Positions 17,032 through 25,228 of a DNA stretch of 57,000 bases are shown here, piece by piece. The position numbers and the translations under genes are program-made. The notes beneath the pieces were generated by a model, which worked only from the letters and a program-made list of their open reading frames with translations, ran no database searches and was not told the DNA's origin. The DNA is from Geobacteraceae bacterium (lineage in GTDB: Bacteria > Desulfobacterota > Desulfuromonadia > Geobacterales > Pseudopelobacteraceae), in assembly GCA_027404165.1 (NCBI GenBank), contig DAHZCG010000010.1:1-57000 (forward strand). The letters run 5' to 3'. Within the stretch, counting starts at the first letter, position 1. Every line of letters begins with the position of its first letter.

Positions 17032-17877
17032 ATGTCAACAGTGGTCTTGCCAGAAACCGTCAGGAAGTTACTTGCTTCCCAGCCGATCGAGCTGCCGATC
17101 TTCCATCCGGTTGCCCTTAAGCTTCAGCGTATGCTTACGGATTACGACTTTACAGTTGATGAGGTCGCCCAGGTGGCTACGGAGGATCAGTCTCTTGCCA
17201 GTCAGATGTTGAGGATGGCTAACTCGCCAATGTATATGGGGCGGACCAAGGTTGCGACCATTAAGGAAACCGTTATCAGACTGGGCGCCCAGCAGGTTAT
17301 AAATCTCGCAATTGCCGCCTCCCAGGCTTCCACCCACACCTCTGAAAATCAGGCCCTTGATCACTACATGAAGTCACTGTGGCTTCATAGTCACGGCTGC
17401 GCCCTCGGCGCAAAGTGGCTGGCCCACAACTGTGGCATGCGCGGTGTAGCAGACGAAACCTATCTTGCAGCTTTGCTGCATGATGTCGGTAAGTTATACC
17501 TGCTCAAGTCAATAGAACGCCTGGTAGGTGCGGGTGTCATCAGTTCCATGTTTGATGACGAACTGATCATGGAAATCTTTGAAGCAATGCATGTCGAGCA
17601 GGGTTATCGACTGATGCAGCACTGGAATTTTCCGGCAATGTACTGTGACGTTATCCGTGATCATCATACCGATCAGTGGGATACGGTCAACAAGATGCTG
17701 GCTATTGTCCGTTTTGTGAACCTTGCAAGCCATCGGGTCGGATTGGGGCTGAAGCACGAACCGGAGTTGGTGTTGATCGATACAAAAGAAGCTGAAATTC
17801 TTGACATAAGTGAAATGCAGATCGCGGAGTTGGAAGCTGTGCTGGATGAGTCGCGTGATGAGGGCATGGGGGAGTAA
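17032..17877 (+). CDS. HDOD-domain signalling protein
   Basis: A 281-aa protein with an HDOD domain over about residues 15-215. The N-terminal part reads LPIFHPVALKLQRML; the HD-like core reads YLAALLHDVGKLYL and GYRLMQHWNFPAMYCDV. HDOD proteins relay environmental or cyclic-nucleotide signals but usually lack confirmed hydrolase activity; here an HD pair is visible in LLHDVGK. ATG 17032 after AAAGGAGAG is preferred to an in-frame start 12 codons upstream. Confidence 0.85.
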   Translation: MSTVVLPETVRKLLASQPIELPIFHPVALKLQRMLTDYDFTVDEVAQVATEDQSLASQMLRMANSPMYMGRTKVATIKETVIRLGAQQVINLAIAASQASTHTSENQALDHYMKSLWLHSHGCALGAKWLAHNCGMRGVADETYLAALLHDVGKLYLLKSIERLVGAGVISSMFDDELIMEIFEAMHVEQGYRLMQHWNFPAMYCDVIRDHHTDQWDTVNKMLAIVRFVNLASHRVGLGLKHEPELVLIDTKEAEILDISEMQIAELEAVLDESRDEGMGE

Positions 17878-17918
17878 CGGTTCATGACATGTATTCTATC
17901 CGTTGAGGCACACAGGTA

Positions 17919-18614
17919 ATGATGCGAAGAGTTCTTGTGACGATCGCGATAAGCGCACTGCTACTGTTGAGTGGTTGTGCCACAACGCCTAAACCTCCAT
18001 TGATCTACCAGACAGGTGCCGTAATGGAAACGCTCTCTGCTTCTGCTTCTCTTTCCATTAGCAAGGGAGGGCAGGGGATGGGAAACAGTGGCTATCTTCT
18101 CTACCAGCGGCCTGACCGGCTGCGGCTGGTTATTCTGACACCTTTCGGTACGCCCGCGATGGAGGTGATGATAACCGGTGATCAGATTACCATCATAAAC
18201 ATCTCAAATGGGATTGCGTTCAGTGGACGCATGGAGGATCTTCCCCGCAAGGGCGAGGGAGAAACCTGGCGCCAAGCCCGTTGGGTGATGGAAATTGATC
18301 CGCCCGGCAGTTATATTAAGGATGGATCGGTGAGCCGTGTCAACAGTATGGGGGCAGAAGAGCTGGTGACCTTTGCTGACGGGTTGGTGGTTTCTAAAAG
18401 CCTGGCAAACGGAGATTCAGTCCGCTACGGCGATTACGAGCTGGTAAATGGTGTTCCGCTGGCAACCGATATTATCATGAATAGTCATGATGGCGGACGA
18501 TTTCGTATCAAGCTCACTGACCCTGAGGTGAATGTCAAATTGTCTGCTGATGCCTTTTTGCCCCGTCTCAATGACTTGAAAACCTATCCTCTGAGCGCCC
18601 TACAGGAACAGTAA
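17919..18614 (+). CDS. LolB/DUF4292-like outer-membrane lipoprotein
   Basis: A 231-aa lipoprotein with lipobox LLSGC (C20). The mature part has a LolA/LolB-type pattern: RPDRLRLVILTPFGTPAMEV followed by ITGDQITIINISNG, an unclosed beta-barrel that accepts lipoproteins at the outer membrane. The assignment is by pattern only; LolB proper is shorter and no lolA is near. Its stop is 7 bp from the stop of the convergent membrane protein gene. Confidence 0.65.
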   Translation: MMRRVLVTIAISALLLLSGCATTPKPPLIYQTGAVMETLSASASLSISKGGQGMGNSGYLLYQRPDRLRLVILTPFGTPAMEVMITGDQITIINISNGIAFSGRMEDLPRKGEGETWRQARWVMEIDPPGSYIKDGSVSRVNSMGAEELVTFADGLVVSKSLANGDSVRYGDYELVNGVPLATDIIMNSHDGGRFRIKLTDPEVNVKLSADAFLPRLNDLKTYPLSALQEQ

Positions 18615-18621
18615 CGAAAAG

Positions 18622-19476
18622 CTACGCTGTTTGTTTGACCTTCTCCGAGGCAAGGATAATTTGAGAATCCTCTACGATCGCCGTGTGGGCACTATGCTCG
18701 ATCAACTCGTAGAGTCGAAGATATCGATCCACATTTGCCGGCAGCGCGGTTTTTCTGCCAAAATAGGTTCCGGTCTGTTGAAATACTTCGGTCGCCACAT
18801 GATCATCGTAGATTGCAAAGTCGCAGGAACTGTTTGTGTCGCGGCCGCTGAGATTGCTGGCTGTTGTGGGGAGTTCCTCCCGGAATGCTATCCGGACATC
18901 GATGTTATCAAGTAACTGGGTCATCAGAATCCTTTGAACATCCGGATCACACATTTCCTCACGCCCCATAACAAATACTCGTGTGATTATCACACCTCTA
19001 TCCAGGGCTCTCAGATTGGACTGGTAAAAATTAACCAGCACACCGCGTGTAAGCCACCCATTGGTTATGGGATCCACGGCTTTCATCCGGTTATGAGCCA
19101 TATCGGTACACTTAGCCCCTTCCAGATAAAATTCTGTCTCATCCAGCGGTATAAATCCTTGTTGTAGGAGTGAAATTGTACGTTTTGTGCCGGTCAGCAA
19201 TTCCTGTGCTCGAAGCTGACATTCCGGATCGCAGATCTGTGACAGTGCAAAGGTGATTTCATGGGCCTGGTTATACTGGTCAACCAGTTCATGTCGCGTG
19301 TTATCAAGATCTGCACGTAACAGGTAGGTTGCCAGTGAGAGCAGAATACCTATGCCGAATATACTGTACGCCGCCTGTGGGTTGTGCAACACGAGATGGA
19401 AGAAAATCGCCAGACCAGCACTGACAAGAAACTCGATAAATACGGACATTTCCTGGATTTTCTTGGTGAATTTCAT
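18622..19476 (-). CDS. Riboswitch-controlled membrane protein of unknown function
   Basis: A 284-aa protein. Two N-terminal transmembrane helices (about 11-30 and 35-53) form a hairpin, and a large cytoplasmic domain follows. The domain has CDPEC near residue 81-86, IITRVFVMGREEMCDPDV, DNIDVRIAFREELP and CDFAIYDDHVATEVF. The last part recalls strand patterns of phospholipase D-like regulatory domains, but there is no HxK motif, so catalysis is not claimed. AAGGAGAC precedes the ATG. The gene is alone and is read through a GEMM-I riboswitch and terminator, so its level should follow a cyclic dinucleotide. Confidence 0.75.
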   Translation of the reverse strand: MKFTKKIQEMSVFIEFLVSAGLAIFFHLVLHNPQAAYSIFGIGILLSLATYLLRADLDNTRHELVDQYNQAHEITFALSQICDPECQLRAQELLTGTKRTISLLQQGFIPLDETEFYLEGAKCTDMAHNRMKAVDPITNGWLTRGVLVNFYQSNLRALDRGVIITRVFVMGREEMCDPDVQRILMTQLLDNIDVRIAFREELPTTASNLSGRDTNSSCDFAIYDDHVATEVFQQTGTYFGRKTALPANVDRYLRLYELIEHSAHTAIVEDSQIILASEKVKQTA

Positions 19477-19535
19477 TGTTATGAGTCTCCTTAGCGGATG
19501 TCGGTCTTTATTACATACAACGACCAGGAATGAAA

Positions 19536-19591
19536 AATAAAAAGCCGGGTCGCTTTTGCCATCATGTACATGATAGTTTGGCGACCCGGCT
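19536..19591 (-). terminator. Intrinsic terminator fused to the GEMM-I riboswitch
   Basis: On the minus strand GCCGGGTCGC (19590-19581) pairs with GCGACCCGGC (19553-19544) and is followed by TTTTTATTTTT. The first arm is also the conserved 3' part of the aptamer (AGCCGGGTCGCC), so ligand-bound aptamer and terminator compete. This predicts that the ligand turns the downstream gene on. Confidence 0.85.
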
Positions 19592-19655
19592 GTCTACGTG
19601 AGACCCTGTGGCTTTCCGTCCCATCCTCGCGAATGGTTTAGTAGTATCGGCTATC
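19572..19655 (-). promoter_or_regulatory. GEMM-I cyclic-dinucleotide riboswitch aptamer
   Basis: Minus strand. The conserved pieces are in order: closing stem GATAG/CTATC, AAACC, a P2 hairpin CCATTC-GCGA-GGATGG with a GNRA tetraloop, GGGACGGAAAGCC (consensus GGGACGCAAAGCC), a P3 hairpin GTCT-CACGT-AGAC, and AGCCGGGTCGCC. The GNRA loop and the P3 receptor side are what GEMM-I folds use to dock. Ligand is c-di-GMP or, as in some Geobacter members, cyclic AMP-GMP; the sequence alone does not settle it. It ends about 95 nt before the start codon of the membrane protein gene. Confidence 0.9.
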
Positions 19656-19693
19656 TGAAATTATACCTAATCAGTCTGGGTAAAAGTGGCTGA

Positions 19694-19722
19694 TATATAG
19701 CCTGTTTCGCAGCCGATGTCAA
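19694..19722 (-). promoter_or_regulatory. Strong sigma-70 promoter driving the riboswitch transcript
   Basis: Minus strand: TTGACA (19722-19717), a 17-bp spacer, TATATA (19699-19694). This is a perfect -35 with a near-consensus -10. Initiation near 19687 would leave about 30 nt before the aptamer. Confidence 0.75.
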
Positions 19723-19787
19723 GGCCCCAGTGTCACAATTACGTTACAACTTATCTGAATCATTACTATTAGCTCCGGATGCACACA

Positions 19788-21725
19788 CTATTTCCCGGCG
19801 GCTTTGACCATCAATTCACTGATCATTCTGGTGAAGCGTAGCGGATCCTTGATGGGGGTGCCTTCGGTCAAGAGAGCCTGGTCGTAGAGCAGATCCGCAT
19901 AGTCTGACAGCGCCGGAGCCCCCTTGTCCTGCTGATAAATGCCGGCCATGGCTTTTAAAATGGGGTGTTCAGGATTCAGCTCCAGTACCCGCTTTGATTC
20001 TGGAACGGCCTGATTCATAGCCTTCATGATACGCTCCATGTTGGCATTCATTCCGTACTCGTCAGCTACCAAACAGCAGGCGCTGTCGGTCAGGCGATTG
20101 GAGAAACGAACTTCCTTGACCTTGTCTTTGAGGCGGTCTGACATGAAGGAAATCAGGTCAGAGAATTCTTTCTGGGCTTCCTCGCGCTTCTTGTCTTTTT
20201 CTTTCTTTTCTTCTTCACTATCCAGGCTGATGTCACCGCGATCTACGGCCTTGAGCGATTTCTCATCATATTCAGTCAGCGCCTGAACGACCCATTCATC
20301 AACCGGATCGGTCATAAACAGCACCTCGTACCCTTTAGCACGGAACGCCTCCAGATGGGGTGACTGCTCCAGCGTCTCGCGACTGGTTCCAGTAATGAAG
20401 TAGATCTCTTTCTGTTCCTCCGGCATCCTGCCGACATACTCTTTCAACGAAACGAAAGCTCCCGTTTCTGTCGCCGTACTTTCAAAGAGTATAAGCTCCT
20501 GAAGTTTTTCCTTGTTGGCATAATCAAAGTGGATACCTTCCTTGATGACCTGACCAAACTCTTTCCAGAACGCGATGTATTCATCAAAGGATTTTTCCTT
20601 GACCTCCGACAAGGTCGATAGGACCTTGTTGACCAGCCCTTTCTGGATACGTTTGATCTGCACATCTTCTTGAAGGATTTCGCGTGATACATTAAGGGGA
20701 AGATCGCTGGAATCCACCACGCCCTTGACAAAGCGCAGGTAGTCGGGGATCAGCTCTTCGCACTTGTCGGTGATAAAGACACGCTTGACATAGAGTTGCA
20801 GACCTTTTTTGCGGTCAACCATGAACATGTCGAACGGTTTCTTGGCCGGCAGATAGAGCAGAGCCTTGAATTCACTGGTGCCCTCGGCCGAGAAGTGGAT
20901 GGTGCGGAAGGGGGCCTCAAAGTCATGGGAAACATGCTTGTAGAATTCACTGTATTCTTCTTCGCTCACCTCGCTCTTGGGGCGTGCCCAGATGGCCTTC
21001 ATCGAGTTGAGGGTCTGCTCCTCGGTTGTCTCAATGGTGCCGGCGCCCTCGATCTCCTTGCCGTCCACCCCTTTGGGCACCTCACTGCGGGTGATGTCCA
21101 TCACGACCGGATACTGGATATAATCGGAGTATTTCTTGACGATGGAGCGGATCTTCCATTCGTCCAGATAGGTCTTGAACTCCTCTTTCAGGTGCAGGAC
21201 AATCTCTGTCCCGCGCTGATCGCGGCTGCATTCCTCTACCGTGTAGGTACCGTCTCCGGCTGATTCCCAGCGGCACCCCGCTTCATTCGAGCCCCCCTTG
21301 CGGGTTTCCAGGGTAACCCGGTCAGCTACCATGAAGGAAGCATAGAAACCGACACCGAACTGACCGATCAGCTCAGGGTTGTTCAAAGCAGCCTTATCTT
21401 TCAGGGACTGCATAAAGGCCTTGGTGCCGGAGCGGGCGATAGTGCCGATATTCTCCTCGACTTCGGCCTGATTCATCCCGATGCCGTTATCACGGATGGT
21501 CAGGGTGCCGGCATCCTTATTGGGAATCAGTTTGATCTTCCAGTCGCTGTTGCCTTCCAGAAGAGATTCGTCAGAATGGGCTTCAAAACGGACCTTATCG
21601 ATGGCATCGGAAGCATTGGAGATCAATTCCCGCAGGAAGATATCGCGGTTGGAGTAGAGTGAGTGGATAACCAGGTCAAGGAGCTGCTGCACCTCGGTCT
21701 GGAACTGCTTCGTGGTTTTGGACAT
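19788..21725 (-). CDS. htpG: Molecular chaperone HtpG (Hsp90)
   Basis: A 645-aa Hsp90. The GHKL ATPase domain carries [29 protein letters not shown] and [13 protein letters not shown]. The middle domain has the catalytic-loop Arg in [11 protein letters not shown], and a C-terminal dimerisation domain follows. It refolds or holds client proteins in the cytoplasm. ATG 21725 follows AGGAGG. A heat-shock-like promoter and a 15-bp-stem hairpin lie upstream. Length is typical of bacterial HtpG (about 620-650). Confidence 0.95.
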   Translation of the reverse strand: MSKTTKQFQTEVQQLLDLVIHSLYSNRDIFLRELISNASDAIDKVRFEAHSDESLLEGNSDWKIKLIPNKDAGTLTIRDNGIGMNQAEVEENIGTIARSGTKAFMQSLKDKAALNNPELIGQFGVGFYASFMVADRVTLETRKGGSNEAGCRWESAGDGTYTVEECSRDQRGTEIVLHLKEEFKTYLDEWKIRSIVKKYSDYIQYPVVMDITRSEVPKGVDGKEIEGAGTIETTEEQTLNSMKAIWARPKSEVSEEEYSEFYKHVSHDFEAPFRTIHFSAEGTSEFKALLYLPAKKPFDMFMVDRKKGLQLYVKRVFITDKCEELIPDYLRFVKGVVDSSDLPLNVSREILQEDVQIKRIQKGLVNKVLSTLSEVKEKSFDEYIAFWKEFGQVIKEGIHFDYANKEKLQELILFESTATETGAFVSLKEYVGRMPEEQKEIYFITGTSRETLEQSPHLEAFRAKGYEVLFMTDPVDEWVVQALTEYDEKSLKAVDRGDISLDSEEEKKEKDKKREEAQKEFSDLISFMSDRLKDKVKEVRFSNRLTDSACCLVADEYGMNANMERIMKAMNQAVPESKRVLELNPEHPILKAMAGIYQQDKGAPALSDYADLLYDQALLTEGTPIKDPLRFTRMISELMVKAAGK

Positions 21726-21752
21726 ACGGATAACGCCTCCTTTAGTAAGTTA

Positions 21753-21790
21753 GAAATCATTTTCTGCGTTTTTCAGCAGAAAATGATTTC
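21753..21790 (-). promoter_or_regulatory. Perfect inverted repeat in the htpG leader
   Basis: GAAATCATTTTCTGC and its exact reverse complement form 15-bp arms around an 8-nt centre. It lies 27 bp before the htpG ATG and 12 bp before the Shine-Dalgarno, downstream of the predicted promoter. No T-run follows, so it is not a standard terminator. It could be an operator or an AU-rich RNA stem in the leader. It is not the CIRCE element. Confidence 0.5.
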
Positions 21791-21840
21791 GTTGACGCAC
21801 TTATCCTGTTTTTCAGGGTCAGAATAAGGGAATATGATTG

Positions 21841-21877
21841 AACATAATAATCGGCTGGTGATTTTTCAAGGGGGGAG
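21841..21877 (-). promoter_or_regulatory. Candidate htpG promoter with a heat-shock-like -35
   Basis: Minus strand CCCCCCTTGAAA resembles the sigma-32 -35 (CCCTTGAA). The same TTGAAA (21869-21864) is 17 bp from TATGTT (21846-21841), giving a sigma-70-like pairing. The -10 lacks the sigma-32 CCCCAT, so which sigma factor is used is unclear. Confidence 0.45.
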
Positions 21878-21899
21878 GGACACGAAAATTCGTGTCCCT
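21876..21899 (-). terminator. Hairpin after the flavoprotein gene
   Basis: A perfect inverted repeat with 11-bp arms (AGGGACACGAA/TTCGTGTCCCT) begins 14 bp after the stop of the upstream flavoprotein gene. It is followed by CCCCCCTT rather than a T-run, so it would be a weak intrinsic terminator or an mRNA 3'-end stabiliser. Confidence 0.5.
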
Positions 21900-21913
21900 G
21901 CTGGTAATCAATC

Positions 21914-23017
21914 CTATTTTGCAAGCTTGTGGCGGATCGCCTCGACGACGTGATAGGCGTCGTTGATGGCGGTATAGATCAGATTGGGATGTTTTTCCTC
22001 TGCTATTGATCCTTCACTGATCTTCATATAGGAAGGTGAAATGGCGCCGCCAATGACGTACACATTTTTTCGGGTGGACTCAAACTCCGCTGTCAGTAGC
22101 ACCAGCCGCTCACCTTCCTTGGCTATCTTGCAGACCCCGGCCGTACAAGCGATCGACTGAATGTTGAGTTTGTCGAAAATCGGGACCGGTCCCTGCGAGC
22201 CGATGCAGGCAATAACATTCTGCATCGGAAAACTCATGCCATGGTACACGTCTACGCCGTCCGCCTGCTGAAACACATTGACGCGGATAACCAGGCGATC
22301 GACACCTTCCTCATCGACCTCACCGATACGGGGCATCGACCCGGGCAGGAGCCTGATGTTGCCCCCCAGCAGGATCTCTTCTCCCAGTCGCTGGGCGGTC
22401 TCCTTGTTGACATCGAAAGTCTCGGCCATGTGCGCCCAGTAGACCGGCTGGTGATCGTTTACTTCACGTTTGGCCTTGAGGATGTTGATGATGACATCGG
22501 CCGCCGTATTACCACCACCGATCACCAGCGTCTTTATACCAATATATTTTGAGGCGTCATCTACATTCTTGGCCACCATCTTGGCATCACCATAGACGGA
22601 CAGCTCGCGGGGAATATTGCTGCCAAAGGAGAGCACAGCCTTTTTGCCCCTGTAATTGCCCTTGGAGGTGACAACTGTCACGCCGTCGCGTTCATCCTTT
22701 ATATCCTCGAAGGCCACCTCAGTCTGAACATTGAGATTTTCATGCTGAACAAAATGCTGGACATACTGCAAGTAACTTTCGACGGTTACGGGCTTGTCCG
22801 GTGGTCGCAACTCGTCAACCATGAATGGTTCGGGGGCATCCTTAGGCTTGGAGGCGTACACCAGCTTACCCTCGGGATAGGTGTTGGCAATACCTTGAAA
22901 GATGGCTTTGCCAGATTCCAGCACCAGATAGGAGAGACCATGTTTGTGACAGAGATAGGCGGTGGACAGTCCGGCCGGGCCACCACCTATGATCAATACA
23001 TCATAAACCTTGTTCAT
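21914..23017 (-). CDS. Thioredoxin reductase-like FAD/NAD(P)H oxidoreductase (YpdA-like)
   Basis: A 367-aa two-dinucleotide flavoprotein. FAD motif IIGGGPAGLSTAYL (about 9-22), NAD(P)H motif TLVIGGGNTAADV (about 163-175) and a C-terminal FAD contact VYVIGGAISP. The CxxC of thioredoxin reductase is absent. The architecture is closest to YpdA-type putative disulfide reductases or ferredoxin-NADP reductase-like proteins; the electron acceptor cannot be named. AGAGG precedes the ATG. A divergent intergenic region separates it from the YtxH-like gene. Confidence 0.75.
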   Translation of the reverse strand: MNKVYDVLIIGGGPAGLSTAYLCHKHGLSYLVLESGKAIFQGIANTYPEGKLVYASKPKDAPEPFMVDELRPPDKPVTVESYLQYVQHFVQHENLNVQTEVAFEDIKDERDGVTVVTSKGNYRGKKAVLSFGSNIPRELSVYGDAKMVAKNVDDASKYIGIKTLVIGGGNTAADVIINILKAKREVNDHQPVYWAHMAETFDVNKETAQRLGEEILLGGNIRLLPGSMPRIGEVDEEGVDRLVIRVNVFQQADGVDVYHGMSFPMQNVIACIGSQGPVPIFDKLNIQSIACTAGVCKIAKEGERLVLLTAEFESTRKNVYVIGGAISPSYMKISEGSIAEEKHPNLIYTAINDAYHVVEAIRHKLAK

Positions 23018-23190
23018 TCGGTACCTCTTCCATAACGTAATGAAATGATTGTCATATATATCATGGAGTCAAACAAAGATAAAGGAATTAGAACAGGGGG
23101 AATCCATATATCATGGCGAATAAAACATAATAGGTTTTGTTATTCCAGAGTTGCGGTACAATAAATCATCACACCTAACAGGAGGAAATC

Positions 23191-23532
23191 ATGGACGATA
23201 GAGAAAAGAAAGTTGTTGCCGCATCATTATTAATGCTGGCAGGCGGGATTATAGGGGCCGGGATGGCGCTGCTCCTGGCACCTCAGTCCGGGCAAAGGAC
23301 GCGCAAAGACATCTTGAAGTATGCCAAAAAAACAAAAAACCGTGCCGGTGATGTGGTTGATGATTTTTCTGACACTGTCTGCGATCTGGTTGACACAATT
23401 AGCGACAAAACCGATGACTTGCTGGAAAAGGGGAAGGGTGTTGCCGGCAGCGCCCGCAAGGACCTGATCCGTCTGATCGAGGAGGGCGCCTCGCGCTTGG
23501 AACAATTCCGTACAAAATTGAGCAGAATGTAG
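23191..23532 (+). CDS. YtxH-domain membrane-anchored protein
   Basis: A 113-aa protein with one N-terminal transmembrane helix (about 8-29, glycine-rich LLMLAGGIIGAGMALLLAPQ), followed by the YtxH signature APQSGQRTRKDI and a charged amphipathic coiled-coil tail (KTKNRAGDVVDDFSDTV). YtxH proteins are stress-associated in Bacillus, with unknown mechanism. A strong AGGAGG precedes the ATG. Confidence 0.75.
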   Translation: MDDREKKVVAASLLMLAGGIIGAGMALLLAPQSGQRTRKDILKYAKKTKNRAGDVVDDFSDTVCDLVDTISDKTDDLLEKGKGVAGSARKDLIRLIEEGASRLEQFRTKLSRM

Positions 23533-23580
23533 TGGCATTGAACAGCCTCCGGTGCGGATATTTTCGTGCCGGCTGGCTGC

Positions 23581-24411
23581 TTATCTGCTATTAGATTCAC
23601 TGTGCAGAGAAGCATCGTTTGCTTTTTTCGGTTGTGCATTACCAGAGGAGGACAAGTTTGACTTGCCGTTTTCCATTGTTTTGGCAGGCTGGTCCTTCAG
23701 CTTTGATACGTTATGCGTAGTCTCCAGAACCTTCTGATCTTTCTGCTTATCGTTATCGATCTTAGGAGAACGGATAAAAGAAATATCCCCGTAATATCCG
23801 ATCGCCGATTCACCAGTATTATCAGTATCGGTCATCAGTGCGACTGCCCCAATCCTGGGTGGTTCTTCCCCGAAAAATCTCCTGTAGTCCTCAAGGATAT
23901 TGCGTTGGTGAAATGTCCAACGTCCTGCCAGCTCTTCCCCTGAATCCGCTGCTAAAGTGATGATGTTCGCCGTGAACGGGTTGGCCACATGTTCCCCTTT
24001 GAGTAGTTTGTTGGCCCAGACGTAACAGATGGCAGGTGTTTTTGAAAAAAAACCGTGCGGGAAGAATACACACAGTCGAGCGGCAAAATCATCACCTTTC
24101 TTGCTCTTTTCGTCCCCCTTTTTAATCGTATGATCGATCTTCCAGGACCATTTCAGAGTCTGATATTCCTTCGGATCAAGATTGAGGGCGTAAATTCGTC
24201 CGGAAGCCGATTTCGTGCTGCGCGCAACCAGTACCGTCCTGCCATTGTCTTTGGACAGGCTGTAGCTGGTTTTGTGTTTCAATATGCCGATGGTCTGTTC
24301 TTTCCAGCCAGTCAGGTCGCCCGAGCTAAATCTGCCGAGATGGAGTTCGTTATCAGAAGCCTCGGCCTGTATGCCGACCAGCACGAGTAGGAAAAATAGC
24401 AACGTTTTCAT
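23581..24411 (-). CDS. DUF3047-family secreted protein
   Basis: A 276-aa protein with a signal peptide (about 1-18, ending IQAEA) and a DUF3047 domain over about 25-210, seen as LGRFSSGDLTGWKEQTI, LKWSWKIDHTIKKGD, CYVWANKLLKGEHV and IGAVALMTDTDNTGESA. The last 60 residues are a hydrophilic low-complexity extension (Lys/Asp/Ser/Asn-rich). The domain resembles beta-sandwich folds and its function is unknown. Start 24411 is chosen for the signal peptide; an upstream ATG at 24423 is possible. It follows the HAD gene with a 20-bp gap. Confidence 0.75.
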   Translation of the reverse strand: MKTLLFFLLVLVGIQAEASDNELHLGRFSSGDLTGWKEQTIGILKHKTSYSLSKDNGRTVLVARSTKSASGRIYALNLDPKEYQTLKWSWKIDHTIKKGDEKSKKGDDFAARLCVFFPHGFFSKTPAICYVWANKLLKGEHVANPFTANIITLAADSGEELAGRWTFHQRNILEDYRRFFGEEPPRIGAVALMTDTDNTGESAIGYYGDISFIRSPKIDNDKQKDQKVLETTHNVSKLKDQPAKTMENGKSNLSSSGNAQPKKANDASLHSESNSR

Positions 24412-24431
24412 CGGGGAGACCATCCTTCTTT

Positions 24432-25112
24432 TCAAATCGTGGCCGACTGTCCGCCATCAACGGGGATCAGTTGCTGGAAGTAGTGGATCGTCGCAAACCG
24501 CTGAGAGGTTTGCGGAGTGGCCACTGAGCTGTAGCGACCGACGTATATCAGGTACTTTATGGCGTAGGCTGCCGCTGTAAAGAGGTTGGTTTCGCTGTCT
24601 TCCGCCAGCATGGTCCTTACAGGATCGTAGGGTATGAATGATTGCAACGCCTGCCAGAAGCGAAGATCCTCCTTGGGTAAACCGACTTGGTGGGCCGATA
24701 TAATTCCATCAAAATAAGGACCTATCAATGTTTTCTTCATCTTGAGGTCAAGGGTTTTGGAATGGGCGTTGGTAACCAGCCAGACCGATTTCCGCTGATG
24801 TTTCAGAAATAGCAGAAATTCGACAACAAACGGATGAATAGCGATCAGGTGTTCTACCTCTTTTTTCAGCTGCGGTATGTCCAGCTTCAGGCGATCCGAC
24901 CAGTAGTCCAGATCGGTCCAGTTGAGCGTATTCTCCTGGGATCGAAACAGGTTGTACAGATGCTCACGGGCAAAGGTCAAATCCATTCCGTTATGAACCG
25001 CCCAACGTGCCGGTACATGTTCCAACCAGAAATGGTCATCGAAATGCCGGTCGAGCAGTGTTCCATCCATATCCAACAGGACGGTGTCGATTTCGTTCCA
25101 TAGTATTTCCAT
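24432..25112 (-). CDS. HAD-superfamily hydrolase (YrfG-like nucleotidase)
   Basis: A 226-aa haloacid dehalogenase-type phosphatase. Motif I LLDMDGTLLD (nucleophile about D14), motif II VTNAHSKT, motif III Lys in GLPKED and motif IV LAEDSETN. The long cap domain (FWLEHVPARWAV, DLDYWSDRL) resembles E. coli YrfG, a GMP/IMP 5'-nucleotidase; that substrate is inferred, not shown. ATG 25112 (MEILWNEIDTV) is chosen. It probably shares a transcript with the DUF3047 gene. Confidence 0.8.
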   Translation of the reverse strand: MEILWNEIDTVLLDMDGTLLDRHFDDHFWLEHVPARWAVHNGMDLTFAREHLYNLFRSQENTLNWTDLDYWSDRLKLDIPQLKKEVEHLIAIHPFVVEFLLFLKHQRKSVWLVTNAHSKTLDLKMKKTLIGPYFDGIISAHQVGLPKEDLRFWQALQSFIPYDPVRTMLAEDSETNLFTAAAYAIKYLIYVGRYSSVATPQTSQRFATIHYFQQLIPVDGGQSATI

Positions 25113-25188
25113 GCTCTGATTAGAATGCAGTAGCAGCCGGCTTGTCAATGTTAAATAATAGGTGGCGGTCGTGAGATGGCTGCGTTTG

Positions 25189-25218
25189 TTGACTTGAAGA
25201 AGGGATTAAGGGTATAGT
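25189..25218 (+). promoter_or_regulatory. Promoter of miaB, placing the start at or next to the ATG
   Basis: TTGACT (25189-25194), 18-bp spacer, TATAGT (25213-25218). Initiation would be expected near 25225, only about 4 nt before the ATG at 25229, which has no Shine-Dalgarno. Confidence 0.55.
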
Positions 25219-25228
25219 TACAGATCTT

